Shown here: in pieces, positions 28,717-36,223 of the stretch | Numbering within the stretch: position 1 is the first letter of the stretch | Layout of the letters: every line of letters starts with the position of its first letter | Source: CAVPJC01 sp963705155 | GTDB lineage: Bacteria; Chloroflexota; Anaerolineae; Anaerolineales; UBA4823 | Length of the DNA stretch: 64,000 nt | Assembly (NCBI GenBank): GCA_963705155.1 | Contig: CAVPJC010000022.1 | Coordinates: forward strand, 281,024 to 345,023 | Reading direction: 5' to 3' | Notes under the pieces: generated by a model | The model's input: only the letters and a program-made list of their open reading frames with translations | Told to the model about the DNA's origin: nothing | Databases searched by the model: none | Program-made: the position numbers and the translations under genes

Positions 28717-30781
28717 GAGTCTCTTCTGGCTCCTGGCAGCGGGCTTTGTATTTCTCGGCTTCGCTTTGGGCCGCCAGCCAGTCAAGGTGCAGGCCGCCCC
28801 GGCGGCGGGTGCAGCCGCAGCAGGCTCGGCCCAGGGCGGTTCATCTGTGCCGCGCTTTGAGCCTGCCGGCTGCATGGTAACCCTCCCTGAAGATGTGCAG
28901 GAAGGCAAAGATGTTCTCTGCGGCTACCTGGTGGTACCAGAGCATTATGCCCACCCCGATGGACCCACCCTGGAGCTGGCTGTGGTGGTCATCAAATCAC
29001 AGTCCCCAGATACCGCTCCCGATCCTGTGGTGTTGAATCAGGGCGGCCCGGGCGGCGGGACGATAGAATACTTTTTCTCTCTGCTCATGGAGCGCCCGTT
29101 GGAAACTGCGCGGGATATTTTGCTCTTTGACCAGCGCGGGACAGGTCTTTCACGGCCGGCTCTGGATTGCCCCGAGATTAACACTGCGGTGTATGCACAA
29201 CTGGATGAAAACCTGGATATCCTGGCATTCAATCAGGTGTACAACGCCGCCGCGCTGCAGTGCCAGCAGCGCCTTACCCGGGAAGGGGTGAATCTGTCGG
29301 CGTTTAACAGCCTGGAAAATGCCAATGACATTGATGCTCTGCGCCAGGTGTTGGGGTATGAGAAAATCAATCTGTACGGCGTTTCCTATGGATCGCTCCT
29401 GGCGCTGCACACCCTGCGTGAGCACCCCGACGGGCTGCGCAGCGTAATTCTGGACGGCGTTCTGCCGCCTCAGATGAATCTGAACGCTGACGTGCCGTTC
29501 TCTGCCGATTATGGTTTTACTCGCTTTTTTGAAGCCTGCGCCGCAGATGCCAGTTGCAGCCGCTATTATCCCGAGCTGGAGACGACATTTTTCAACCTGG
29601 TGGAGCGCCTCAACCAGCAGCCCGCCAGCCTGCGCCTGGTGGATATGCAGACCGGGCAGGCCTACACTGATATATTCACCGGTGATGACCTGTTGTGGGG
29701 CGTATTCCAGATTTTATATGCCCGCGAGCTGGTCCCGTTGTTGCCAGAGCTGATCCGCAGTGTGGATCTGGGGCGCTATGGCCCGTTGGAAGCCATCCAA
29801 TCGGTGCTGGTGTTTGATCGTTCGGTGATGATGGGGATGTACTGGTCAGTTTACTGCGCTGAAGATGGCGATTTTGATCCGCAGAAGCTGGATTTTAGCA
29901 CCGTCCGCCCGGAAATTGCAAAAGACCAGTTGGCCAGCATGCGCGGTACATGGGAGTTGTGCCAGAATTGGGGCGTGCCAGATCTGGGCAGCCGCGCCGA
30001 TGCCCCGCCGCTGAGCGATATCCCGGCGCTGGTGATGAGCGGTCAGTTTGATCCGATCACTCCGGCGCCCAACGGCCAGCTGGCGGCGCAAAGCCTGAGT
30101 CACAGCACTCTGGTCACTTTTCCGGGCAACGGCCACGGCGCCTTGTATTCCAGCGAATGCGCCAACCGCATCTTTGTGGATTTTCTGGATAACCCTCAGG
30201 CTAAACTCGACCTGAGTTGTGTGGATCAACTTCCGCCGGTGGATTTTTTGACGCCAGTTGATTACGCCCCGGTGCCGCTGGGCTCTCTGCTGCTGGATTC
30301 GATTGCGTTGCAACCCGGAGCGCTGATCCTGTTGGGGACTTTGTTGGCATCGTGGGCGGCTCTGCTCAGCGCACCATTTATTTATACGCTGCACTGGCTG
30401 GTGCGCAAATTGCGCCGGCCGCCAGGAGAACCACTGCCGGCGAGGCTGGCGTGGGCAGCCTGGCTGACCGTCCTTATGTCAGGTTTCTCTACGCTGCTGC
30501 TGGGCTGGATGGTCTGGCATCTGGCGCGCTCATTGATTAACAACGAGCTGCTGGTCCTGTTTGGATTTCCGATTTCGGCTGCCCTGCTGCTGCCGCCCAT
30601 TCTGGGCGTTTTTGCCCTGCTGGCCGCAGCGGCGATTGTCTCTAGCCTGCTGGTGGAACGGACTTACACACTCTTACGGCTGTATCAGCTTTTAATCTCG
30701 ATGGCAGGTGTGGCTTTTGCGGTTGGACTGGCTGCCGCAGGTTTGATGACGGCCGGGGCGGCGTGGTTGTGGAATTCTTAA
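28703..30781 (+). CDS. Secreted alpha/beta hydrolase (tripeptidyl aminopeptidase-like) with C-terminal membrane domain
   Basis: A 692-residue protein. An N-terminal signal/anchor (residues 6-22) and Ala-rich linker lead to an alpha/beta hydrolase of the TAP-like group: oxyanion region VLNQGGPGGGT, LLFDQRGTGLSRP, the nucleophile Ser228 in GVSYGSLLAL, Asp in MSGQFDPITP, and His in FPGNGHGALYSS. Normal family members end about there. This one continues for about 160 residues with four membrane segments, starting near LLLDSIALQPGALILLGTL. It would act outside the cell as an exopeptidase or esterase tethered to the membrane. The start overlaps the DUF2298 gene by 14 bp, so the two are cotranslated. 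Confidence 0.82.
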   Translation: MPNNKSLFWLLAAGFVFLGFALGRQPVKVQAAPAAGAAAAGSAQGGSSVPRFEPAGCMVTLPEDVQEGKDVLCGYLVVPEHYAHPDGPTLELAVVVIKSQSPDTAPDPVVLNQGGPGGGTIEYFFSLLMERPLETARDILLFDQRGTGLSRPALDCPEINTAVYAQLDENLDILAFNQVYNAAALQCQQRLTREGVNLSAFNSLENANDIDALRQVLGYEKINLYGVSYGSLLALHTLREHPDGLRSVILDGVLPPQMNLNADVPFSADYGFTRFFEACAADASCSRYYPELETTFFNLVERLNQQPASLRLVDMQTGQAYTDIFTGDDLLWGVFQILYARELVPLLPELIRSVDLGRYGPLEAIQSVLVFDRSVMMGMYWSVYCAEDGDFDPQKLDFSTVRPEIAKDQLASMRGTWELCQNWGVPDLGSRADAPPLSDIPALVMSGQFDPITPAPNGQLAAQSLSHSTLVTFPGNGHGALYSSECANRIFVDFLDNPQAKLDLSCVDQLPPVDFLTPVDYAPVPLGSLLLDSIALQPGALILLGTLLASWAALLSAPFIYTLHWLVRKLRRPPGEPLPARLAWAAWLTVLMSGFSTLLLGWMVWHLARSLINNELLVLFGFPISAALLLPPILGVFALLAAAAIVSSLLVERTYTLLRLYQLLISMAGVAFAVGLAAAGLMTAGAAWLWNS

Positions 30782-30831
30782 CGGGTGCCGGTTTTAACAA
30801 AATATCGAATTATCCCTTAAAAATAAAACCT

Positions 30832-31314
30832 ATGCAAAAATCCCAACTTCTGGCGCGTATCTTGAGCACTCGGGCAGACCTGGAAGCCTGCCTTGGACAA
30901 ATTCCGGAACATCTCTGGGAAAAGGCGAATGTGTGCGGCGAATGGACGGCTAAAGATGTGCTGGCGCATATCACCTGGCACGAGCGCGAGATGATCGGGG
31001 TAATCCAGACGCGCAGCCTGATTGGCTCGGCGCTGTGGGATCTGCCGTTGGATGAGCGCAACGCCGCCATCCAGGCTGAGGGCAAGGATCGCACGGCTGC
31101 CGAGGTGCGCGCCGAAGCGCCGCAGGTTTTCCAACAGCTCTTGCAGCAAATTGAAACCCTGGAGCAGAACGAGCTGGAGGACGCCAACCGCTTTGTGAAC
31201 ATGCCCGCGGATTGGCTGCCCTGGCAGCTGTTCTCCGAAAACACCTGGGAGCATTATATCGATCACACCAGAGAAATAAACGCCTGGCTGCACTCGCCAG
31301 ACGCGTGGAAGTAA
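30832..31314 (+). CDS. ClbS/DfsB (DinB-like) four-helix bundle protein
   Basis: A 160-residue cytosolic protein of the DinB-like four-helix bundle superfamily, closest in feel to ClbS/DfsB. The N-terminal helix has QKSQLLARILSTRADLEACL, then GEWTAKDVLAHITWHEREM with the first histidine, and near the end WEHYIDHTREINAWL with the second and third positions of the usual metal triad. ClbS hydrolyses the colibactin warhead, while other relatives are thiol transferases or unknown. ATG 30832 is chosen over upstream in-frame alternatives because homologous sequence starts there; no clear ribosome site. It sits between a membrane hydrolase and a GT39-like gene. Confidence 0.78.
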   Translation: MQKSQLLARILSTRADLEACLGQIPEHLWEKANVCGEWTAKDVLAHITWHEREMIGVIQTRSLIGSALWDLPLDERNAAIQAEGKDRTAAEVRAEAPQVFQQLLQQIETLEQNELEDANRFVNMPADWLPWQLFSENTWEHYIDHTREINAWLHSPDAWK

Positions 31315-31351
31315 TGCCTGCTCACATTGAACGACTTATGGGAACCATCTG

Positions 31352-33145
31352 ATGTCTTTACACCGCTATAAACTTGAAGATCTTGTGTATCTTCTGATTT
31401 TCCTGCTGGCGCTGGGAGTGCGCGCCCTCAATCTGGGCGCAGGCCCGCTCTCGGATGGAGAGGCAGCCTGGGCCATGCAAGCTCTGGAAGTGGCTAACCG
31501 GGTAGGACAACTTTCGCCTGGCCCTCAGTCTGGGTACATTGCCCTGACCGGCGCTGCTTTTGCTGTGCTGGGCAGCACAGCCTTCCTGGCGCGGCTGCTG
31601 CCCGCGCTGGCGGGCGCGTTGCTCGTATGGGCGCCGTATTTCTTTCGCCGCCGGTTTGGTCGGGAGGCAGCCCTGCTCCTGGCCCTGGGGTTGGCTCTCG
31701 ACCCGGGATTAACGGTTGGCTCCCGCCTGGTTGGCGGACCGCTGCCAGCCCTGGCGTTTGCATTGCTGGCGCTTGGACTGGCCTACAACGGGCGCTCGCT
31801 GGCTGCCGGGATCTGCGCTGGGTTGGCTTTGCTGGCAGGGCCGGCGGTGCTGCATGGTTTGCTGGGCATGGGGTTGGCCTGGGGCGCTTTTTTACTGCTG
31901 GAGCGGGCCGCTGGATCACGGGGTGCAAATCAACCTGAGCAAAGTAACGCTGTAAAGGTTCCTTTTGATCTGCGCCGGGCTGGCATTGCGGGCCTGGTCA
32001 CCGCTCTGGCTGTGAGCACATTATTGGGGCGCTTCCCGGCGGGGCTGGGAGCCTGGGTGGGTGCGCTGCCGGCCTATCTGCAGGGCTGGGTGCAGCCTTC
32101 CGGCATCCCTGTGCTTCGGCTGCTGGCTGCCCTGCCGCTCTACCAGCCCCTGGGTCTGATCTTCGGCCTTTTGGGCGTGATCCGGGCCTGGCGCGAGGAA
32201 CGCCGCGACTTACAACTGCTCAGCCTGTGGCTGCTCGCAGCTCTGCTGGTGGTGCTGCTATACCCTGGACGCCAGGTCATCGACCTGGTCTGGGTGCTCA
32301 TTCCGCTCTGGGGCCTGGCGGCTGCCGAATTGGCCCGCCATCTGAGCGAGCGGGCCGAACCCGTCTGGGTTTCCGTGAGCCTGGCCGGGGCGATCTTTAT
32401 CCTGATGGCGCTTTTCGGGCTGAACCTGGCAGGGGTCGGACAGGCGGGCCTGGCTGCCACCGGCGGGCCGCTCCGACTGGGTGTTCTGGCGGGGACGCTG
32501 GCCTTACAGGTGGTGATGGTGCTGCTGGTCGGCCTGGGCTGGAACTGGCATTCTGCCCGGTGGGGCCTGGTTTTTGGAGTTTGCGCTTCCCTGGGATTGT
32601 ATTCACTGGCCGGCATGTGGGGCGCTACACAACGCAGTTTCAGCCTGCGTCAGGAGCTTTGGTCTCAAACCCCGGCTGCAGGAGATGCTGATTTGCTGCT
32701 CAAGACCTTGAGCGATCTTTCCATCTGGGATACCGGGCGTGCAGATGCAATTGACATTAGTGTGGCGGTGGAGTCTCCGGCGTTGCGCTGGGCGCTGCGC
32801 AACTTCCCCAACGTGCGTTATTTGCCAGAAAGCCAGGTCTTATCGCTGGCAAATTCGCCCGGGTTGGTCATCACCCCCCAGTCACAAGACCAGCCCGCTC
32901 TGGCGTCTGCTTACCGTGGTCAGGATTTTGTCTGGTGGGTCTATCCGGGATGGGAGAGCATCCTACCGCCTGACCCGGTGCGCTGGCTGGCTGTGCGCCA
33001 GGCGCCGGTGGTGCAGGAGCAGTTGATTGTCTGGGCGCGCGGCGATATTTTTCCGGGAGGAACTTTCACGCCGCTTCAGGAACAGTCTGTCCCACAGCAG
33101 CTGGCTCCCCAGGATGTGGATCCGGAAGTGCAGGAAATACCCTAG
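31352..33145 (+). CDS. GT39-like integral membrane protein
   Basis: A 597-residue protein with ten to twelve membrane segments. The N-terminal loop after the first helix has GPLSDGEAAWAMQALEVANR, the place where GT39/PMT enzymes carry their catalytic acidic residues, here Asp-Gly-Glu. A soluble C-terminal domain follows from about residue 440. It most resembles GT39-type proteins annotated as flippase-activity associated (TIGR03663 group), but the group's function is unsettled. Frame intact. It is the last gene of the 14.6-33.1 kb plus-strand surface-glycan locus. Confidence 0.72.
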   Translation: MSLHRYKLEDLVYLLIFLLALGVRALNLGAGPLSDGEAAWAMQALEVANRVGQLSPGPQSGYIALTGAAFAVLGSTAFLARLLPALAGALLVWAPYFFRRRFGREAALLLALGLALDPGLTVGSRLVGGPLPALAFALLALGLAYNGRSLAAGICAGLALLAGPAVLHGLLGMGLAWGAFLLLERAAGSRGANQPEQSNAVKVPFDLRRAGIAGLVTALAVSTLLGRFPAGLGAWVGALPAYLQGWVQPSGIPVLRLLAALPLYQPLGLIFGLLGVIRAWREERRDLQLLSLWLLAALLVVLLYPGRQVIDLVWVLIPLWGLAAAELARHLSERAEPVWVSVSLAGAIFILMALFGLNLAGVGQAGLAATGGPLRLGVLAGTLALQVVMVLLVGLGWNWHSARWGLVFGVCASLGLYSLAGMWGATQRSFSLRQELWSQTPAAGDADLLLKTLSDLSIWDTGRADAIDISVAVESPALRWALRNFPNVRYLPESQVLSLANSPGLVITPQSQDQPALASAYRGQDFVWWVYPGWESILPPDPVRWLAVRQAPVVQEQLIVWARGDIFPGGTFTPLQEQSVPQQLAPQDVDPEVQEIP

Positions 33146-33183
33146 CCTTGTAATATGCAATATTCTGCATACCAGAGGATTGA

Positions 33184-33946
33184 ATGACCCTTCCTTCGAT
33201 TATCACCATCGATGGCCCGGCTGCTTCCGGTAAGTCTACGTTGGGGCAACGTCTGGCAGCGCGCTTGAACTACCTCTTCTTTGATACCGGCGTGATGTAT
33301 CGGGCCGTCACCTGGGCGGCGCTCCAACACGGCGTGCCCATGGACAGGGAAGCATCCATTACTCGACTGGCGGAAGATGTGCAAATTGATATTCGCCCTC
33401 CCTCCCGGGATGACGGCCGCAGCTATGATGTCTGGGTGGACGGTCAGGATGTCACCTGGGAAATCCGCCGGGCTGAGGTGGATGCCAATGTATCTGTGGT
33501 CTCGGCTTATGGCGGTGTGCGCCGGGTGCTTTCGGCTCAGCAGCGCCGGATCGCGATGCGCGGGGCGGTGGTGATGGTGGGGCGGGATATCGGTACGGTC
33601 GTCCTCCCGGAAGCAGATCTGAAGATCTACCTGGATGCTTCGGCTGCAGAACGCGCTCGGCGTCGATTTGATGAGCTGTGTAAACGCGCCGTACCGGCCG
33701 AATTGGAAGCCATCTATGCTGCGGTGCTGGAGCGCGACCGGATAGAATTCCAGCCGGGATATCGCCCCAATGCGTCCGGCTGAAGACGCAGTGATTCTGA
33801 ATTCGGATGGATTGGATGCTGACCAGGTGTTTGAGGTGGTGCTCCAAATGGTTCGGGAGGCCGGTGAGGGCAGCCCGCCGCCGGCAGGGGAGAGAGGTAG
33901 ATGGATTACCGCGTTCCCGCGCAGGTGCGCCTGGGACGCGCTGTGA
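33184..33946 (+). CDS. cmk: Cytidylate kinase (one frameshift near the C-terminus)
   Basis: CMP/dCMP kinase, transferring phosphate from ATP to CMP for CTP and CDP-lipid supply. The P-loop is TIDGPAASGKSTLGQRLA, followed by YLFFDTGVMYRAVTWAAL, VGRDIGTVVLPEADLKIYLD and the lid ASAAERARRRFDEL. Near 33745 the frame changes and the expected end (SRDIAPMRPAEDAVILNSDG and LDADQVFEVVLQMV) continues in the next frame to a stop at 33944-33946. Read without correction it would stop at 33783, losing the C-terminal core helix. A TATGCA/TGCATA dyad (33154-33171) precedes it. The acyltransferase genes follow directly, linking CTP supply and phospholipid synthesis. Confidence 0.9.
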
Positions 33947-34584
33947 TGCGCCCATTTTTTCGAGGGCTGCTGCATGTATTGAGCCCGGTGACGATTGTTG
34001 GGTTGCAGCATGTGCCGGCTTCTGGCGCATATTTGATCGCCATCAACCATGTGTCGCTTTACGAAGCGCCTTTTGTTCTGGCTTTCTGGCCGGTCGCGCC
34101 GGAGGCTGCCGGTGCAGCGGATATCTGGAATCGCAAGGGGCAATCTACCCTGGCACGCTTGTATGGGGGCATCCCGGTGCGCCGCGGCGAGTATGACCGG
34201 CAGCTGCTGGAAACCATGCTGGCTGTGCTAAAATCCGGCCGGCCGCTGCTGCTGGCGCCTGAAGGCGCTCGCTCGCATGTGCCGGGGATGCAGCGAGGCA
34301 TGCCGGGCGTGGCTTACCTGGTGGAAAAAACGGGTGTGCCCGTCGTGCCGGTGGGCATCACGGGCACCACAGATGATTACCTGCAGCGCGCCCTGCACGG
34401 AGAGCGCCCCCGCTTATCGATGAACATCGGCGCGCCGCTGTATTTACCGGAAATCACCGGTAAAACTGACGCCCGCCGGGAGATGCGCCAGAAAAACGTG
34501 GATGAGATCATGGAGCACATTGCAGCCCTGCTGCCTGAGGAATATCGGGGTGTGTATGCAAAACCTGCCGGGGCAGCCGCCTAA
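33901..34584 (+). CDS. PlsC-type 1-acylglycerol-3-phosphate acyltransferase, HX4E variant
   Basis: A 227-residue member of the lysophosphatidic acid acyltransferase family. Block I is LIAINHVSLYEAP, with His followed four residues later by Glu instead of the usual Asp. Block II is GGIPVRRGEYDRQ, block III LLLAPEGARSHVPGMQRGMP, block IV VPVVPVGITG. The enzyme would acylate the sn-2 position of lysophosphatidate at the membrane. First of three consecutive PlsC-like genes after cmk. It overlaps the end of cmk (in the corrected frame) and the start of the next gene. The Glu may be a tolerated substitution or mark a different acceptor. Confidence 0.83.
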   Translation: MDYRVPAQVRLGRAVMRPFFRGLLHVLSPVTIVGLQHVPASGAYLIAINHVSLYEAPFVLAFWPVAPEAAGAADIWNRKGQSTLARLYGGIPVRRGEYDRQLLETMLAVLKSGRPLLLAPEGARSHVPGMQRGMPGVAYLVEKTGVPVVPVGITGTTDDYLQRALHGERPRLSMNIGAPLYLPEITGKTDARREMRQKNVDEIMEHIAALLPEEYRGVYAKPAGAAA

Positions 34585-35344
34585 ACCGCGCTCTGAGATC
34601 ATACGCCCGGCGCTGACACGGCTGGCGCCGCTCACCGCCTCCCGCCGGTTTATGCGGTGGCTGCTCACCAGGCTGGCCCGCCTGCTGGCATGGCTTTTTA
34701 CCCGCACCAGCGTGAGCGGTCGTGAAAATATGGTACGCGTGGGGCCTATCATCGCTGTTGCCAATCACCTGGGCGACGCCGACCTGGTGATCGGGATCGC
34801 CGAATCGCCTATTCCGGTAGAAACCATGGCAAAAGTGGAGCTGTACGATCTTCCGGTTGTGGGCTGGCTGTTGAACGCCTATGGCGTCATCTGGGTGCAC
34901 CGCGGTCAGCCTGACCGCCGCGCTCTGCGGGCCGCGCTTGAAGGACTTGAAGCCGGTCGGATCATATCCCTGGCGCCAGAGGGACGTGAGAGCGTCACTG
35001 GCAGTCTGGAAGAGGGCAGCGGCGGGGCGGCTTACCTGGCCCTCAAATCGGGCGCTCCCATCCTCCCCGTGACCTTTACCGGAACGGAAAATGCCCGCAT
35101 CTATGGTAATATGAAACGCCTGCGCCGCACACCTGTAACGATGAAAGTGGGAGCGCCTTTTCACCTGGAAGACCTGCCCGACCGCAAAGAAGCCATCCGG
35201 CTGGGCACACAGCAGATCATGCAAATGCTGGCGGCGCAGCTGCCCCCGAATATCAGGGGATTTATGCAAATGAGGCAGCTCAAGCTGACGGAAAAGGTGA
35301 GCAAGCCTGATAGCGGCGCGATGGTAGTTTTATCGACGATTTGA
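34556..35344 (+). CDS. PlsC-type acyltransferase (second copy)
   Basis: A 262-residue PlsC-like acyltransferase from ATG 34556, overlapping the previous gene by 29 bp. Block I AVANHLGDADLVIG keeps the full HX4D (His-Leu-Gly-Asp-Ala-Asp). The loop YGVIWVHRGQPDRRALRAAL, block III ISLAPEGRESVTGSLEEGSG and block IV APILPVTFTGTEN follow in the normal order. About 50 basic residues precede the domain. A different acyl donor or acceptor from its neighbours is likely but not predictable. Confidence 0.83.
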   Translation: MQNLPGQPPKPRSEIIRPALTRLAPLTASRRFMRWLLTRLARLLAWLFTRTSVSGRENMVRVGPIIAVANHLGDADLVIGIAESPIPVETMAKVELYDLPVVGWLLNAYGVIWVHRGQPDRRALRAALEGLEAGRIISLAPEGRESVTGSLEEGSGGAAYLALKSGAPILPVTFTGTENARIYGNMKRLRRTPVTMKVGAPFHLEDLPDRKEAIRLGTQQIMQMLAAQLPPNIRGFMQMRQLKLTEKVSKPDSGAMVVLSTI

Positions 35345-35353
35345 TACAGGTGG

Positions 35354-36094
35354 ATGATGGCAGTTGATTCGCTGGAAGAAAATCATTTATATTCGGGGCG
35401 CTATAACCATTCTGCCTGGGAGAAAAAACGGCGGGTACTGCGCTATTTGATCAAGACGATTGGATTTAATTTTCTGGCCAAATTGGACCGGGTGGAAGGG
35501 CTGGAGAATATCCCTGCTCAGGGGCCGGGGATTTTGATGATCAACCATATCGCCTTTATTGACTCGATTGTCGTTTTGCACGTCATGCCGCGTAACATTG
35601 TGCCGCTGGCGAAGGTTGAAGTCTATGAATACCCGCTGGTGGGGATCTTTCCAAAGCTGTGGGGGGTGATCCCGGTGCGGCGTGACGAAGTCAACCGGCG
35701 CGCCGTGCAGCAGGTTCTGGAGGTGCTGCGGGCGGGTGAGCTTGTGCTGCTGGCGCCGGAGGGTACGCGCAGCTCGCAGCTTTCGCGCGGCAAAGAAGGC
35801 ATTGCCTATCTGGCCAGCCGCAGCAACACACCCATCATTCCGGTAGCGGTTGAAGGTACACCCGGGTTTCCGGCGCTGCGTTTTTTCTCGCCCGCCTGGC
35901 GGCAGCCGGGGGCGCATGTGCGTGTCGGTAAGCCGTTTCGCTTTCGGCGCGAATTTGCCCGACCCGACCGGGACCAGTTGCGCCAGATGACAGACGAAGC
36001 CATGTACCAGCTGGCTGGCATGCTGCCAGCCCACCGCCGCGGATATTATCACGATCTTTCACTTGCCACACAGGACACAATCGAATGGGCCTGA
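35354..36094 (+). CDS. PlsC-type acyltransferase (third copy)
   Basis: A 246-residue lysophospholipid acyltransferase family protein. Block I ILMINHIAFIDSIVVLH has HX4D, block II WGVIPVRRDEVNRR, block III VLLAPEGTRSSQLSRGKEG, block IV TPIIPVAVEGTPGFP. Two ATGs (35354 and 35357) follow AGGTGG; either could start. It closes the cmk-plsC-plsC-plsC group. A small hairpin GACAGC/GCTGTC (36093-36111) overlaps the stop and may end transcription weakly, and an extended -10 promoter for the next gene follows. Confidence 0.83.
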   Translation: MMAVDSLEENHLYSGRYNHSAWEKKRRVLRYLIKTIGFNFLAKLDRVEGLENIPAQGPGILMINHIAFIDSIVVLHVMPRNIVPLAKVEVYEYPLVGIFPKLWGVIPVRRDEVNRRAVQQVLEVLRAGELVLLAPEGTRSSQLSRGKEGIAYLASRSNTPIIPVAVEGTPGFPALRFFSPAWRQPGAHVRVGKPFRFRREFARPDRDQLRQMTDEAMYQLAGMLPAHRRGYYHDLSLATQDTIEWA

Positions 36095-36126
36095 CAGCAT
36101 TGTTGGCTGTCTCTTGACGGTAACCG

Positions 36127-36135
36127 TGCTATAAT
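36127..36135 (+). promoter_or_regulatory. Extended -10 promoter TGCTATAAT
   Basis: TGCTATAAT with the TGn extension and no recognisable -35 at the right distance. It lies 30 bp before ATG 36165 and 89 bp before GTG 36224 of the sensor kinase. Confidence 0.55.
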
Positions 36136-36223
36136 CCAATCAACTTTCAGCATCAGCGGATGCCATGTCTTTTTTCTGACTCTTCTCAGCTCGCCTCCGT
36201 ATGTAGACCTGCCTCAGAGTCTG

